Source: a virus. Taken from it: 36,172 nt of DNA. Below are positions 29,458 through 36,172 of this stretch, piece after piece. The notes beneath the pieces are model-generated. The model saw only the letters and a list, made by a program, of their open reading frames with translations. It did not search any database and was not told where the DNA came from. The translations under genes and the position numbers were made by a program. The DNA lies in IMG/VR virus record IMGVR_UViG_3300024273_000117, positions 1 to 36,172 of that record; one strand, given 5' to 3'. The stretch's first letter is position 1, and each line of letters opens with the position of its first letter.

Positions 29458-31416
29458 TTAACGAATTGGACAAGCGCCGGTAGCACAATCATCATCCAGT
29501 GTATCTGACACAGTAGTCTCATCTAACTCAAAATCAACAATGTTAGCTACATACTTATCAAACACCTCTTTGGTTACAACCTCCTGTGGCAAATATGGAT
29601 AACCTAAGTCGGCAGCAGTCTTTGTTGGGTCATTGCGGAACAGGAAACTTACACCAACATAGTTATCCCAATTCTCCATTAACCAATCAACAATTACAGG
29701 CACTTCATCTGCATCATAACTAATGGTTGCTGACACATTTTGTTGACACCAGTTGGTCATTAACATCTTGTATCGCTCTAGTTGCTCAACGGCACTCTCA
29801 AGATTAACCTCCATATTGTTATGCACATCAAACTCGACTGTATCCCACTTAACTGGCAACGCAACTAACACACTTTCTTTATCAAATGGGTGGTCAAACA
29901 CTTTGTAGCCAGAGCCACGCAGTTTAGGAACAACTAAATCAAACTTACTGAAGACCACATTGTTAATGATGTACTTACCTAATGGCTTGTGCACACCCTC
30001 AGTGGTATCCATAATCTTACTTAACGTACCGCTTGGCTTAACAGTGGTGATGTTCTTAGGACGAGGAGTTCCAAGTTCATCTGCCATCGCATAAGCTGCT
30101 GAAGTCGCTGTTCGCTGTAACTCTGCGTAGTCATAGGATTGCAGGTCAGGACGGGTAGCAATACCAGTTAAGCCTACACCACACAGACGCAAGAAGTCGT
30201 TATTCATGTGCCACGCCTCTTGCAAGATACCGTCTCTCAAATTCACACAGGTTTGGCGGTAGTTAGCACGAGCAGCAATTTCAACTGCACGGCGTAGACC
30301 AGCACTGTCCCCATGAAACTTATTCAAATCCACTTCAGTTAAGTTACAGAAACTCTTGTTACCCAGCAAAATCTCGACACATGGGTTACTACCTTTGAAC
30401 CACGGAGCACGTTTAGTTGCTGCCTGTCCATTGATAAAGCCCGGTTCGCTACCTCCACTGGCAACCATCAAACCAAATATCTTCTCAAGCTCTGACTTCA
30501 ACGGCTTAGTGTTAAACACCAAGGAGTTATTAGACTGGGCACGTTGCTCATTGGCAATCCAGAAGTCCTTCTTAGCAACAGCAAACTGTTCCCACTCATC
30601 CTCACCAAACGTAAACAGAGCAATCTCAGCACTACGGCGTGATGACAATACAGTACCCATCCAGTTAACCAAGTCTAGGATGTTCATACGGGTCAACAGA
30701 GACCCTGAGCGGCGATTAAGCAACTTATGGATAGCTGTATATGCCTTACACAATGAAGCGTCACCAGAGCTTATCCAGCCATATCCTGCGAGACGGTCAC
30801 CAGCGGGACGTATCTCTGTGAAATCGAGTACAAGTTCACTGGCGGGAAACTTATGGGCAACCAACTTACCGATACTTTTGGCCCATGCTTCTGCACTGTC
30901 TCCAACTTTAATTGTCCACACTCCGGTTGCTGCATCAAATGTCTCCTCGTTATGTGCCACACCTCCTTTAGTGGTGCGCTCACTTCGCTTAATAGTTAAC
31001 TTAGGGATTGGTTTCTGGTATCCAGTCAACTGACCAACAATGGGTCGGAAGCCTACACCACAGCCTTGCAGCAATAACCAAAGGGTATCCACGCAGTCCA
31101 TCACTGTCTCTACGTTGGTGAAGCTACAGTTAAATTGGCTTGCCTCACGCTTTTTAGCCACCTCAGTGCCACCTAGCCACAATGTACGACCTGATGTTAA
31201 TACCTTACGTTCCATCATAAGGGTGCGTAGTTCATCTAGTTCGCTATCCAAGGCAACAGGGCCAGCCTCAGCACGTTGCCACAGCCAACGCTGGTGACCA
31301 ATAACACGGTCTACTGTCTGCTCCCAACTCTCAAAGCCTCCCTCTTCTAATGGACGGTTGTATGTGCGGCGTGTAATAACTTGTGCACGTAGGCTGGGTA
31401 AATTCTCAATTGTCAT
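29458..31416 (-). CDS. Adenosylcobalamin-dependent class II ribonucleotide reductase (monomeric type)
   Basis: This 652-residue protein reduces ribonucleoside triphosphates for phage DNA synthesis and needs vitamin B12. It has the key residues of Lactobacillus RTPR with matching spacing: C97 in SQFNCSF, C346 and E348 in NPCVEI, C357 in FCNL, and a C-terminal C-x4-C pair (CATGAC) that re-reduces the active site. No small subunit or radical activase gene is present, which supports class II over I or III. The start is ATG 31416 or TTG 31419; GAGGAAAACA lies upstream. It overlaps the 53-residue gene before it. A B12-importing or -making host is implied. Confidence 0.93.
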   Translation of the reverse strand: MTIENLPSLRAQVITRRTYNRPLEEGGFESWEQTVDRVIGHQRWLWQRAEAGPVALDSELDELRTLMMERKVLTSGRTLWLGGTEVAKKREASQFNCSFTNVETVMDCVDTLWLLLQGCGVGFRPIVGQLTGYQKPIPKLTIKRSERTTKGGVAHNEETFDAATGVWTIKVGDSAEAWAKSIGKLVAHKFPASELVLDFTEIRPAGDRLAGYGWISSGDASLCKAYTAIHKLLNRRSGSLLTRMNILDLVNWMGTVLSSRRSAEIALFTFGEDEWEQFAVAKKDFWIANEQRAQSNNSLVFNTKPLKSELEKIFGLMVASGGSEPGFINGQAATKRAPWFKGSNPCVEILLGNKSFCNLTEVDLNKFHGDSAGLRRAVEIAARANYRQTCVNLRDGILQEAWHMNNDFLRLCGVGLTGIATRPDLQSYDYAELQRTATSAAYAMADELGTPRPKNITTVKPSGTLSKIMDTTEGVHKPLGKYIINNVVFSKFDLVVPKLRGSGYKVFDHPFDKESVLVALPVKWDTVEFDVHNNMEVNLESAVEQLERYKMLMTNWCQQNVSATISYDADEVPVIVDWLMENWDNYVGVSFLFRNDPTKTAADLGYPYLPQEVVTKEVFDKYVANIVDFELDETTVSDTLDDDCATGACPIR

Positions 31417-31567
31417 CAATGTTTTCCTCTAAATAGTCGGCTCGTTCTTCAATTAAATCATGGAATCGGTCAACAATGTCAGCGCTGTGTATATTCAACA
31501 ACTCCAACAATGTTACCTCATCCATACGCTTCAGTTTATCATAAATATCAGGTAGTGTTAATGGCAT
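31406..31567 (-). CDS. 53-residue phage protein (conserved, unknown function)
   Basis: The product MPLTLPDIYDKLKRMDEVTL continues LELLNIHSADIVDRFHDLIE ERADYLEEN. The pattern KL-x-x-M-x-E-x-TLLELL-x-x-x-S-x-D-x-VDRF-x-D-x-IE-x-R-x-DYL-x-E is easy to recognise and recurs in many phages, always small and without known function. It overlaps the upstream gene by 10 nt and the RNR start. The ribosome site is weak, so coupling is likely. Confidence 0.75.
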   Translation of the reverse strand: MPLTLPDIYDKLKRMDEVTLLELLNIHSADIVDRFHDLIEERADYLEENIDDN

Positions 31568-31761
31568 TTGAAATAGTCAGGTAACTTCTGTTCATATTCT
31601 CTTAACCACGCCAAAACAGTTGGTGTATTCATCTTCTTCTTTAACTCCTCAAATGTAGCGCCTGTTACGGCAATGTCTTTCTTTGGGTTATAACCGCCTA
31701 CAACCCCATAAACTGTGTACCTATGCTTGTGTTTAAGATTCGGTATTCCTAGCTTGTGCAT
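31558..31761 (-). CDS. Small phage protein of unknown function
   Basis: The 67-residue, basic protein (MHKLGIPNLKHKHRYTVYGV...WLREYEQKLPDYFKCH) has a strand-like start and a helix (ATFEELKKKMNT). AGGAAC lies very close to the ATG; AAAGGG is 10 nt away. It overlaps the upstream gene by 29 nt, so its start is uncertain. Confidence 0.55.
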   Translation of the reverse strand: MHKLGIPNLKHKHRYTVYGVVGGYNPKKDIAVTGATFEELKKKMNTPTVLAWLREYEQKLPDYFKCH

Positions 31762-31927
31762 GTTCCTGTGCCCTTTCTTTCCACTTTTTGTAATTCTTAG
31801 CTGCTTCTTGGGTTAGCCTCATTGCTAACTTTTTATCGTGCTGAAATACTTCAACAGCAAAGCGCTTGTCAATAACTAGTTTACCGTGTTTCAAGTGATA
31901 CAGTTTAAGAACATCAGTTGGTCGCAT
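31733..31927 (-). CDS. Small basic helical protein of unknown function
   Basis: The 64-residue protein (MRPTDVLKLYHLKHGKLVID...RAQEHAQARNTES) is basic and helical, with KNYKKWKERAQEHAQ as one long helix. GGAG lies 7 nt before the ATG, and it overlaps the phosphoesterase gene by 14 nt. The function is unknown. Confidence 0.6.
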   Translation of the reverse strand: MRPTDVLKLYHLKHGKLVIDKRFAVEVFQHDKKLAMRLTQEAAKNYKKWKERAQEHAQARNTES

Positions 31928-32681
31928 ACTTCTTCTCCAAATACTTCATTGACAAGAACATCTCATCAAACGCCCCATCTTCTACTTCGTTTAACATTAC
32001 CAATCCCCGCCAATGACGGTTAGAAAGAATGTCCATGTAGTCTTCATCATGTAGATAGAACGACCCGGCTATGATACCACAGATTGGTTGTCCGTCTGCA
32101 CGTTTACCATAGGCTACTTGTTTTCCTTGTTGGTGACCAGCAACGCAAGACATATGTAACTTATTAACAATGACAGTTGCAGAACTAGCGGGACGGCCCA
32201 TAGCACCGACAGGCCAATAGTGACAGAAGCCGACACCACCGATAAAAATAGGTTTAAGAAATTCATGTACTTCCCAATCTTTGTCATAACCTAAGTCGGC
32301 AGTCGAGATGACTCCCTCTAACATAGGATTATTGTTAACTGCCCTGTTGATTCTATACTCATGGTTACCCATTGTTAAAACCATTCGCGGCTTGTATACT
32401 TTATGCTTTGTGTCCTTCTGTACTTTTTGAAGGTCTCGTAAAGGTTTAAGCATCTTTGCCATACCCATCTTCGCATATGAAATGTCATCCTTGTAACGTT
32501 TACCTTCAAAATACTTACTACCCACCTTATCGTGAGTGGACAGGGACGGCATATCTGCAAAGTCCCCAATGTTAACTATAACATCAGGACGATAATCACA
32601 GATGGCTTTCCCTGCCCATTCAAGGTGGTCAGTCTCTACGCCGGGTTTAACCTGACAGTCGGGAATGACCAGTATCTTCAT
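31914..32681 (-). CDS. Calcineurin-like metallophosphoesterase
   Basis: The 255-residue protein has the metal-binding set of this superfamily: IPDCQ at residues 6-10 (in place of the usual DxH), NIGDFAD (about 37-43), LTMGNHEYR (about 103-111), and a late AGHQQGK that takes the place of GH-x-H. MKILVIPDCQVKPGVETDH is the usual start of the phage group annotated metallophosphatase, which may act on nucleic acids. The substrate is unknown. GAAGG lies before the ATG. It lies between thyX and RNR in the metabolic cluster. Confidence 0.85.
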   Translation of the reverse strand: MKILVIPDCQVKPGVETDHLEWAGKAICDYRPDVIVNIGDFADMPSLSTHDKVGSKYFEGKRYKDDISYAKMGMAKMLKPLRDLQKVQKDTKHKVYKPRMVLTMGNHEYRINRAVNNNPMLEGVISTADLGYDKDWEVHEFLKPIFIGGVGFCHYWPVGAMGRPASSATVIVNKLHMSCVAGHQQGKQVAYGKRADGQPICGIIAGSFYLHDEDYMDILSNRHWRGLVMLNEVEDGAFDEMFLSMKYLEKKYATN

Positions 32682-32893
32682 TCTGCACCTTCATTCGCTC
32701 GTTCTTCTAGCATCATGTCTACATTCTCGTAAACACCAACGTAGCCACACTCATCTAAGAACATTGCAAACTGCCTAAGTACATCACCCCAGATAGCACC
32801 CTCTTCACATACGTAGAAGTGTTCATGGTTTGTGCTTCTATTCTCTTCGTTTGTTACTCGTTTAAACAAGAAGTTTTGTGATACATCTTTCAT
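32678..32893 (-). CDS. Small phage protein of unknown function
   Basis: The 71-residue, acidic protein (MKDVSQNFLFKRVTNEENRS...DMMLEERANEGAE) contains VLRQFAMFLDECGYVG, a helix-turn pattern resembling small phage proteins encoded near ThyX. It begins 2 nt after the thyX stop and is coupled by ATGA to the phosphoesterase gene. The function is unknown. Confidence 0.6.
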   Translation of the reverse strand: MKDVSQNFLFKRVTNEENRSTNHEHFYVCEEGAIWGDVLRQFAMFLDECGYVGVYENVDMMLEERANEGAE

Positions 32894-32894
32894 C

Positions 32895-33509
32895 TTAATC
32901 CTTAAAAAGTATTGGGAACTGCTGCTTTAACACAGCCTTACATTTGTCAGCCACATCTCTATGCTCTTTCTGGGTTGCTTCGTCACACCTGATGTCAATA
33001 AAGTGCATCCAGCTACGCAACGTCCCATTCATATACATACGACTCATTGTTAGACCCTCTGGCAGCACCTTACGTGCCACCTCCTTAGCTATGCCGTTAT
33101 TCAAAGCAGCAGCGTAGATACCTTTGGTCTGAGCTAACAAACTGTTTTGCATCTCGTCCCACCACCGCTGGAGTTCTCTGTCCTCTGTCGGTAGGCTGTT
33201 CTGACGGTTCTTAGTATCCTGTAACCTCACCTCTGAAGTTTCGTAGTCAGTCGCAACCGCATATCGTTGACTAAACTCTTGAAAGCTAAAGCTGCGGTGT
33301 CGCAGGATTTGTCGGGCAATGTCTCTAGTACACTCAATCTCCATACACACGTTAGCCATCTCAAATGGACTCCAGTGTTTATTGTTCTTGAGGTAACCTA
33401 ATAACTTCTCAATGCTAGGGTTATCTTGATTCTCTGGGTTACTGACACGAGCCATGTACGCAATTAAGCGTTCAGCGTCAGGTGTCGCCCATACAAGTTT
33501 AACATTCAT
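32895..33509 (-). CDS. thyX: Flavin-dependent thymidylate synthase
   Basis: The 204-residue protein makes dTMP from dUMP with FAD, NADPH and methylene-tetrahydrofolate. The signature RHRSFSFQEFSQRY lies at about residues 70-83, close to the RHR-x7-S-x-R-Y ThyX motif. LPEGLTMSRMYMNGTLRSWM near the C-terminus carries the dUMP-binding and catalytic arginine region. Length is usual for phage ThyX (200-230). It overlaps the HNH gene by ATGA. With RNR it supplies thymine nucleotides for phage DNA. Confidence 0.95.
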   Translation of the reverse strand: MNVKLVWATPDAERLIAYMARVSNPENQDNPSIEKLLGYLKNNKHWSPFEMANVCMEIECTRDIARQILRHRSFSFQEFSQRYAVATDYETSEVRLQDTKNRQNSLPTEDRELQRWWDEMQNSLLAQTKGIYAAALNNGIAKEVARKVLPEGLTMSRMYMNGTLRSWMHFIDIRCDEATQKEHRDVADKCKAVLKQQFPILFKD

Positions 33510-33880
33510 TTCTTCTTCCTTTCTTTACGTTCTCGGTTCGTTTTATCTTTGTGGCACGGCTTGCACAGGAGTTGCATGTTAGGCTTAGGGCAGTGTAGAC
33601 GCTCACTAAAGGTATCTAAACTTTCAAAGCCAACAACAGGGTCAACAACAGGGTCTATATGATCTACCTGTACGTCTCTAGCGATAAACAAGCCACCGCA
33701 AGAGACACATAAGTAATGTTCTGCCATCCTGCCTGTGTACTTGTTAACATGCTTTCCCATCTTACCTTCAGCAATTACCTCCCATTTAGGTGGAAAGCGT
33801 CTGAACCCTGCCCTTAGAGAAGATACAGCAAAGGCTTGAACCTGCGCCTTTGTCCACTCTTTAGGTTTTTTGTCGCTCAT
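33506..33880 (-). CDS. HNH endonuclease
   Basis: From ATG 33880 the protein has 124 residues. C58 and C61 (LCVSCG), D73-H74 in VDHIDP, N101, and C106-C109 with H110 (LLCKPCHKDKT) form a zinc-stabilised HNH nuclease. The N-terminus (SDKKPKEWTKAQVQAFAVSS, RFPPKWEV) is the usual extension in phage HNH proteins of this type. No good SD precedes ATG 33880. A TTG at 33901 (GAAGG just upstream) is the alternative start. It could be a repair, packaging or free-standing homing nuclease. Confidence 0.85.
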   Translation of the reverse strand: MSDKKPKEWTKAQVQAFAVSSLRAGFRRFPPKWEVIAEGKMGKHVNKYTGRMAEHYLCVSCGGLFIARDVQVDHIDPVVDPVVGFESLDTFSERLHCPKPNMQLLCKPCHKDKTNRERKERKKK

Positions 33881-34130
33881 ATTGGTATAACAGTTGGGCA
33901 AAGCCTTCTACAAATCGTTCATCATGGTTACGCTCACCCATTGTAAACATAATTGCATGGACTAGCTCGTGATAGAAAGTAACCTCAGTTGTTTGGCCTT
34001 CTAGCTTTTTGTTAATGATAATGCGACCCGTGTCAGGGTCTGTGTACCCTAATGCATCTGTCTCACTACGCACAACAATCCAGTCGAAACCAGCCAACTT
34101 AAACTTACTTAGGTGGTTGCCACATTTCAT
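33861..34130 (-). CDS. Small HExxH zinc metallopeptidase
   Basis: A strong AGGAGG lies 7 nt before the ATG. The 89-residue protein has FYHELVHAIMF: the zinc motif HELVH at H54, E55 and H58, and a later glutamate in VEGFAQLLYQY that could be the third ligand, as in ImmA/IrrE- and SprT-like minimal peptidases. There is no DNA-binding or signal domain. It overlaps the exonuclease gene by 26 nt and the HNH gene start by 20 nt. The substrate is unknown. A host repressor or virion protein are possibilities. Confidence 0.75.
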   Translation of the reverse strand: MKCGNHLSKFKLAGFDWIVVRSETDALGYTDPDTGRIIINKKLEGQTTEVTFYHELVHAIMFTMGERNHDERFVEGFAQLLYQYERQKT

Positions 34131-34779
34131 TTGCTGTCCTCCTTAACCATAATAGGCGGGCATTCTCTAGCACCCGTTCTTCGCCCAAACCCTCCACACA
34201 ACACTGATATAGCTCTTGCTCCGTCACCAAGTCTGCCATCATCTTGTCTGCCGTCTTTGGCCCAACCCGATATATGCCCTTGATGTTGTCCGCTGAATCG
34301 CCCATCAGTATTTGTTTGTAGAAGAAACGCAACCCTTCTTCCGGCGTTACATACTTCTTTTCTTTCTTCACAAAATTGTAATGCCATGTTGGTACTTGTA
34401 GGAAATCCTTGTCTATACTAACAATAAGTGCTTCATCACCTAGCTCGGTAGCTCTTATTGCAATGTCGTCATCAGCCTCTTGGTCTTCGCTCATCTTTGC
34501 GCCCCAAGCTGTAACTAAATATTCACGTAACAAAGGCAGGTGGACTGGTTTAGCTTTGTTAGTCCTATTGCCCTTGTACGGAACAGTTACAGCAACATCG
34601 TTGCGAAAGTTAGTCTTACCAGTTAAGAACAGTTCGTATCCGTCCGTATCTAGTAAGTCATAAAGGAGGAGGTCTTCAATGAATAACGCCATTGTAGTTA
34701 GCGCATCACTTTCAGACTCCTCATTTGTTGCAAAGCCAACCCGATAACAAAGAATATCGCTATCGAGTAGGGCTATCAC
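34105..34779 (-). CDS. 5'-3' exonuclease (FEN family)
   Basis: The 224-residue protein has the metal-binding acid set of flap/5' nucleases: LLDSDIL (D6, D8), DQEADDDIAIRA (E101, D103-D105), VSIDKDFLQ (D123, D125) and MGDSADNIKG (D161, D164), followed by the helix-hairpin-helix GIYRVGPKTA. It corresponds to T7 gp6, which removes primers and degrades host DNA. It overlaps the SSB gene by ATGA and lies in the same unit as the polymerase. Confidence 0.92.
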   Translation of the reverse strand: MIALLDSDILCYRVGFATNEESESDALTTMALFIEDLLLYDLLDTDGYELFLTGKTNFRNDVAVTVPYKGNRTNKAKPVHLPLLREYLVTAWGAKMSEDQEADDDIAIRATELGDEALIVSIDKDFLQVPTWHYNFVKKEKKYVTPEEGLRFFYKQILMGDSADNIKGIYRVGPKTADKMMADLVTEQELYQCCVEGLGEERVLENARLLWLRRTANEMWQPPK

Positions 34780-35183
34780 AGAATATCGTCTTCGTCAAAC
34801 GCCATACCTTCAGCGCCCATTGGGATAAACTCTTTAAGGTCAGTGATTACCAACTTAGTAACACCAGCGCCTTTGCCCTTCTTACCCTTGAACGTCCAAT
34901 CATATGTGTTAATCAAAGCCGCCGCCTTGCTGCCATTGCCAACAATAGTGCCGTTAAGCTGTGTACCACCGTCATCGAATGCAAAGATAGGCCGTGTGCT
35001 CTTGCAGGTAATGTAGTAGCCCTTGCCTTCCTTGTTCTTAACTTCCAAGCCTAGCCCTTCTAAACCCTTGATGGCTGGGTCTGACAGGTTACACAAGTCT
35101 ACTTGAAACTTACCACTCATCTCGTTGGGTTTGTCCAAGTAAGCCCACATGATGTCTGCACGGATTTTGATTTGATCTGCCAT
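34776..35183 (-). CDS. Single-stranded DNA-binding protein (T7 gp2.5-like)
   Basis: The 135-residue protein has a compact beta-barrel (IKIRADIMWAYLDKPNEMSG, KFQVDLCNLSD, GYYITCKSTRPIFAFDDGGT) and an acidic tail (EGMAFDEDDIL), the C-terminal feature through which gp2.5-type SSBs contact polymerase and helicase. T7 gp2.5 is 232 residues; this shorter form is common in aquatic podoviruses. AAGGT lies before the ATG. It is encoded downstream of the polymerase and upstream of the exonuclease. Confidence 0.85.
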   Translation of the reverse strand: MADQIKIRADIMWAYLDKPNEMSGKFQVDLCNLSDPAIKGLEGLGLEVKNKEGKGYYITCKSTRPIFAFDDGGTQLNGTIVGNGSKAAALINTYDWTFKGKKGKGAGVTKLVITDLKEFIPMGAEGMAFDEDDIL

Positions 35184-35211
35184 TTTTAGTTACCTTTTAA
35201 GTCTGTTTAAG

Positions 35212-35406
35212 TTAAATACCATCGCTTGGGTCTTCTTCGGCAACTTCATAAAATGAATTAGTTGTTATCGCAAGAATATCCAAGACTTCCATCTCTGAGA
35301 GGTTATCGCTAAAGCTGAGGTACATCTCATCATTCTCCATAGAAATAACAATCATTGATTCTGCTGACTCAAGAATCTGACTTAAATCTTTATCGCTCAT
35401 TTTCAT
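35212..35406 (-). CDS. Small acidic protein next to DNA polymerase, unknown function
   Basis: The ATG at 35406 overlaps the polymerase stop as TGATG; other in-frame starts are 35424 and 35400. The 64-residue product (MKMSDKDLSQILESAESMIV...EVAEEDPSDGI) is acidic and helical. No family is recognised. Confidence 0.55.
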   Translation of the reverse strand: MKMSDKDLSQILESAESMIVISMENDEMYLSFSDNLSEMEVLDILAITTNSFYEVAEEDPSDGI

Positions 35407-36172
35407 CAATGTGTTTCTTTCCATGTGTTACCGATTTTATACTCACCGCTCGTTGGACAGCGTAGATTGTAATAAAGCCCAGCTTCTTTAATTGCTTCGA
35501 CTCCCATTCTACCTACACGGTCTGCGTCCTCTTCTTCTACCTCTATCTGCCATTCATCATGCACATTAGCTACATAGTGAGCTTTTATTATACCACACTT
35601 TAGCTTTTTATGCAAGATAATTAACGCTCTTTTCATTAAGATAGCACCAGCGCCTTGCAACAAAGTATTTAGCGCTGAGTGTTCTGAACGTATCAATATC
35701 TCACGTCCATCTAGTCCTCTCATAAAGCCCAACCCTGCAAGTCGTGAGACCTTAGCCTTTAGTTTTTTCAATGCTGGTGTATTGTCAAGAAACTTTTGAC
35801 TAAGTCTACCTCCTGCTATTTGACCACCCCCAATAATGCTACCAATCTTTTTATCACCTGCACCGTATAAGAATGCATAAATAAATGTCTTAGCTAAGTC
35901 TCTAGTGGCAAGCCCTGCTGCCTTCTGATTCATAGTGTGCACATCCGTCCCATCTTTACTGTTACCTTCCACTACCGTCTTAATGTAGGCTGGGTCACAC
36001 ATATAGTGGGCTAACATTCTCAATTCCAAGCCAGAAGCGTCAATCCCCACTAACTTGTTACCAGCATCTACCGTCCACAAGTCCCTACACTCTGGGCCAT
36101 ACTCACTACTAGAGTTGGGTATCTGCGCCATATTGGGACTCATATGCGACATACGCCCTGTAATTGCACCAA
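35406..36172 (-). CDS. DNA polymerase I family (T7 gp5-like), C-terminal part, cut by right edge
   Basis: The frame is open to the right end of the window and holds about 254 residues of the polymerase domain. TGRMSHMSPNMAQIP corresponds to the T7 segment TGRATHAFPNIAQIP. Motif A is VGIDASGLELR, motif B is RDLAKTFIYAFLYGAG and motif C is VHDEWQIE. The end (NTWKETH) matches the T7 C-terminus (NWAICH). The right half of a 700-residue polymerase is therefore here, and the 3'-5' exonuclease start appears at the left edge of the window on the same strand. Confidence 0.95.
   Translation of the reverse strand, partial: GAITGRMSHMSPNMAQIPNSSSEYGPECRDLWTVDAGNKLVGIDASGLELRMLAHYMCDPAYIKTVVEGNSKDGTDVHTMNQKAAGLATRDLAKTFIYAFLYGAGDKKIGSIIGGGQIAGGRLSQKFLDNTPALKKLKAKVSRLAGLGFMRGLDGREILIRSEHSALNTLLQGAGAILMKRALIILHKKLKCGIIKAHYVANVHDEWQIEVEEEDADRVGRMGVEAIKEAGLYYNLRCPTSGEYKIGNTWKETH
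35587..35615 (-). promoter_or_regulatory. Minus-strand promoter inside the polymerase gene
   Basis: On the minus strand TTGCAT (4 of 6 -35 matches), a 17-nt spacer ending AAGTGTGG and a perfect TATAAT share the 12-mer GTGTGGTATAAT with late promoters 1 and 2. It would start transcription about 190 nt before the end of the polymerase gene and serve the SSB-exonuclease-thyX-RNR-phoH genes. Confidence 0.6.

Noticed and set aside
30356-31033. 225-codon plus-strand open frame opposite the RNR gene
   Set aside because: It lies fully antisense to a well-recognised enzyme, has no SD or protein pattern, and such frames arise from codon bias.
34127-34387. 86-codon minus-strand frame within the exonuclease gene
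   Set aside because: It is a second frame of the exonuclease coding sequence with arginine- and glycine-rich nonsense composition and no independent evidence.

Overview
The window is almost all of the genome of a lytic, short-tailed (podovirus-like) bacteriophage. It has a T7-type replication set (primase-helicase, family A DNA polymerase, 5'-3' exonuclease, gp2.5-like ssDNA-binding protein), a headful-type large terminase, portal, scaffold, major coat protein, gp11-like adaptor and large internal virion proteins. I found no tail sheath, tape measure, integrase, repressor, tRNA or single-subunit RNA polymerase. Near-consensus sigma-70 promoters lie upstream of the late genes, so host RNA polymerase probably transcribes everything. 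Gene content (class II RNR, ThyX, PhoH, T7-like replisome without RNA polymerase) resembles aquatic phages of proteobacteria such as the HTVC010P-like pelagiphages; that placement is inference.

Layout: (1) 1-6406, minus strand: the first 24 codons of DNA polymerase at the left edge, then about 23 closely packed genes, mostly tiny and unknown, around the primase-helicase. (2) 6407-7411: a 1-kb non-coding divergent region with five DnaA-box-like sequences, three tandem 23-bp iterons, a G-rich tract, a long bulged inverted repeat and divergent promoters; this looks like the replication origin and control centre. (3) 7412-28405, plus strand: probable small terminase, lysis genes, large terminase, portal, scaffold, coat, a modular receptor-binding/tail-fibre cassette, a second holin-like pair, adaptor, tail protein and three internal virion proteins. 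(4) 28409-28442: a strong bidirectional terminator between converging transcription units. (5) 28458-36172, minus strand: PhoH, adenosylcobalamin-dependent RNR, small proteins, metallophosphoesterase, ThyX, HNH nuclease, HExxH metallopeptidase, exonuclease, SSB and the C-terminal part of DNA polymerase, cut by the right edge.

The N-terminus of DNA polymerase sits at the left edge and its C-terminus at the right edge, both on the minus strand. On a circular map the minus-strand genes form one long unit running from about 6400 through the polymerase to 28458. The window is therefore probably a circularly mapped genome cut inside the polymerase gene, with the polymerase middle (about 400 codons by comparison with T7) outside the window.

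Many genes overlap by ATGA or TAATG, and many Shine-Dalgarno (SD) sequences lie inside the end of the preceding gene. I used these to correct starts and to add ten genes shorter than 60 codons, including four very small membrane proteins. The parts worth most attention are the DnaA/iteron origin-like region, the family of shared promoters, the repeated leader before four early genes, and the set of tiny membrane proteins.
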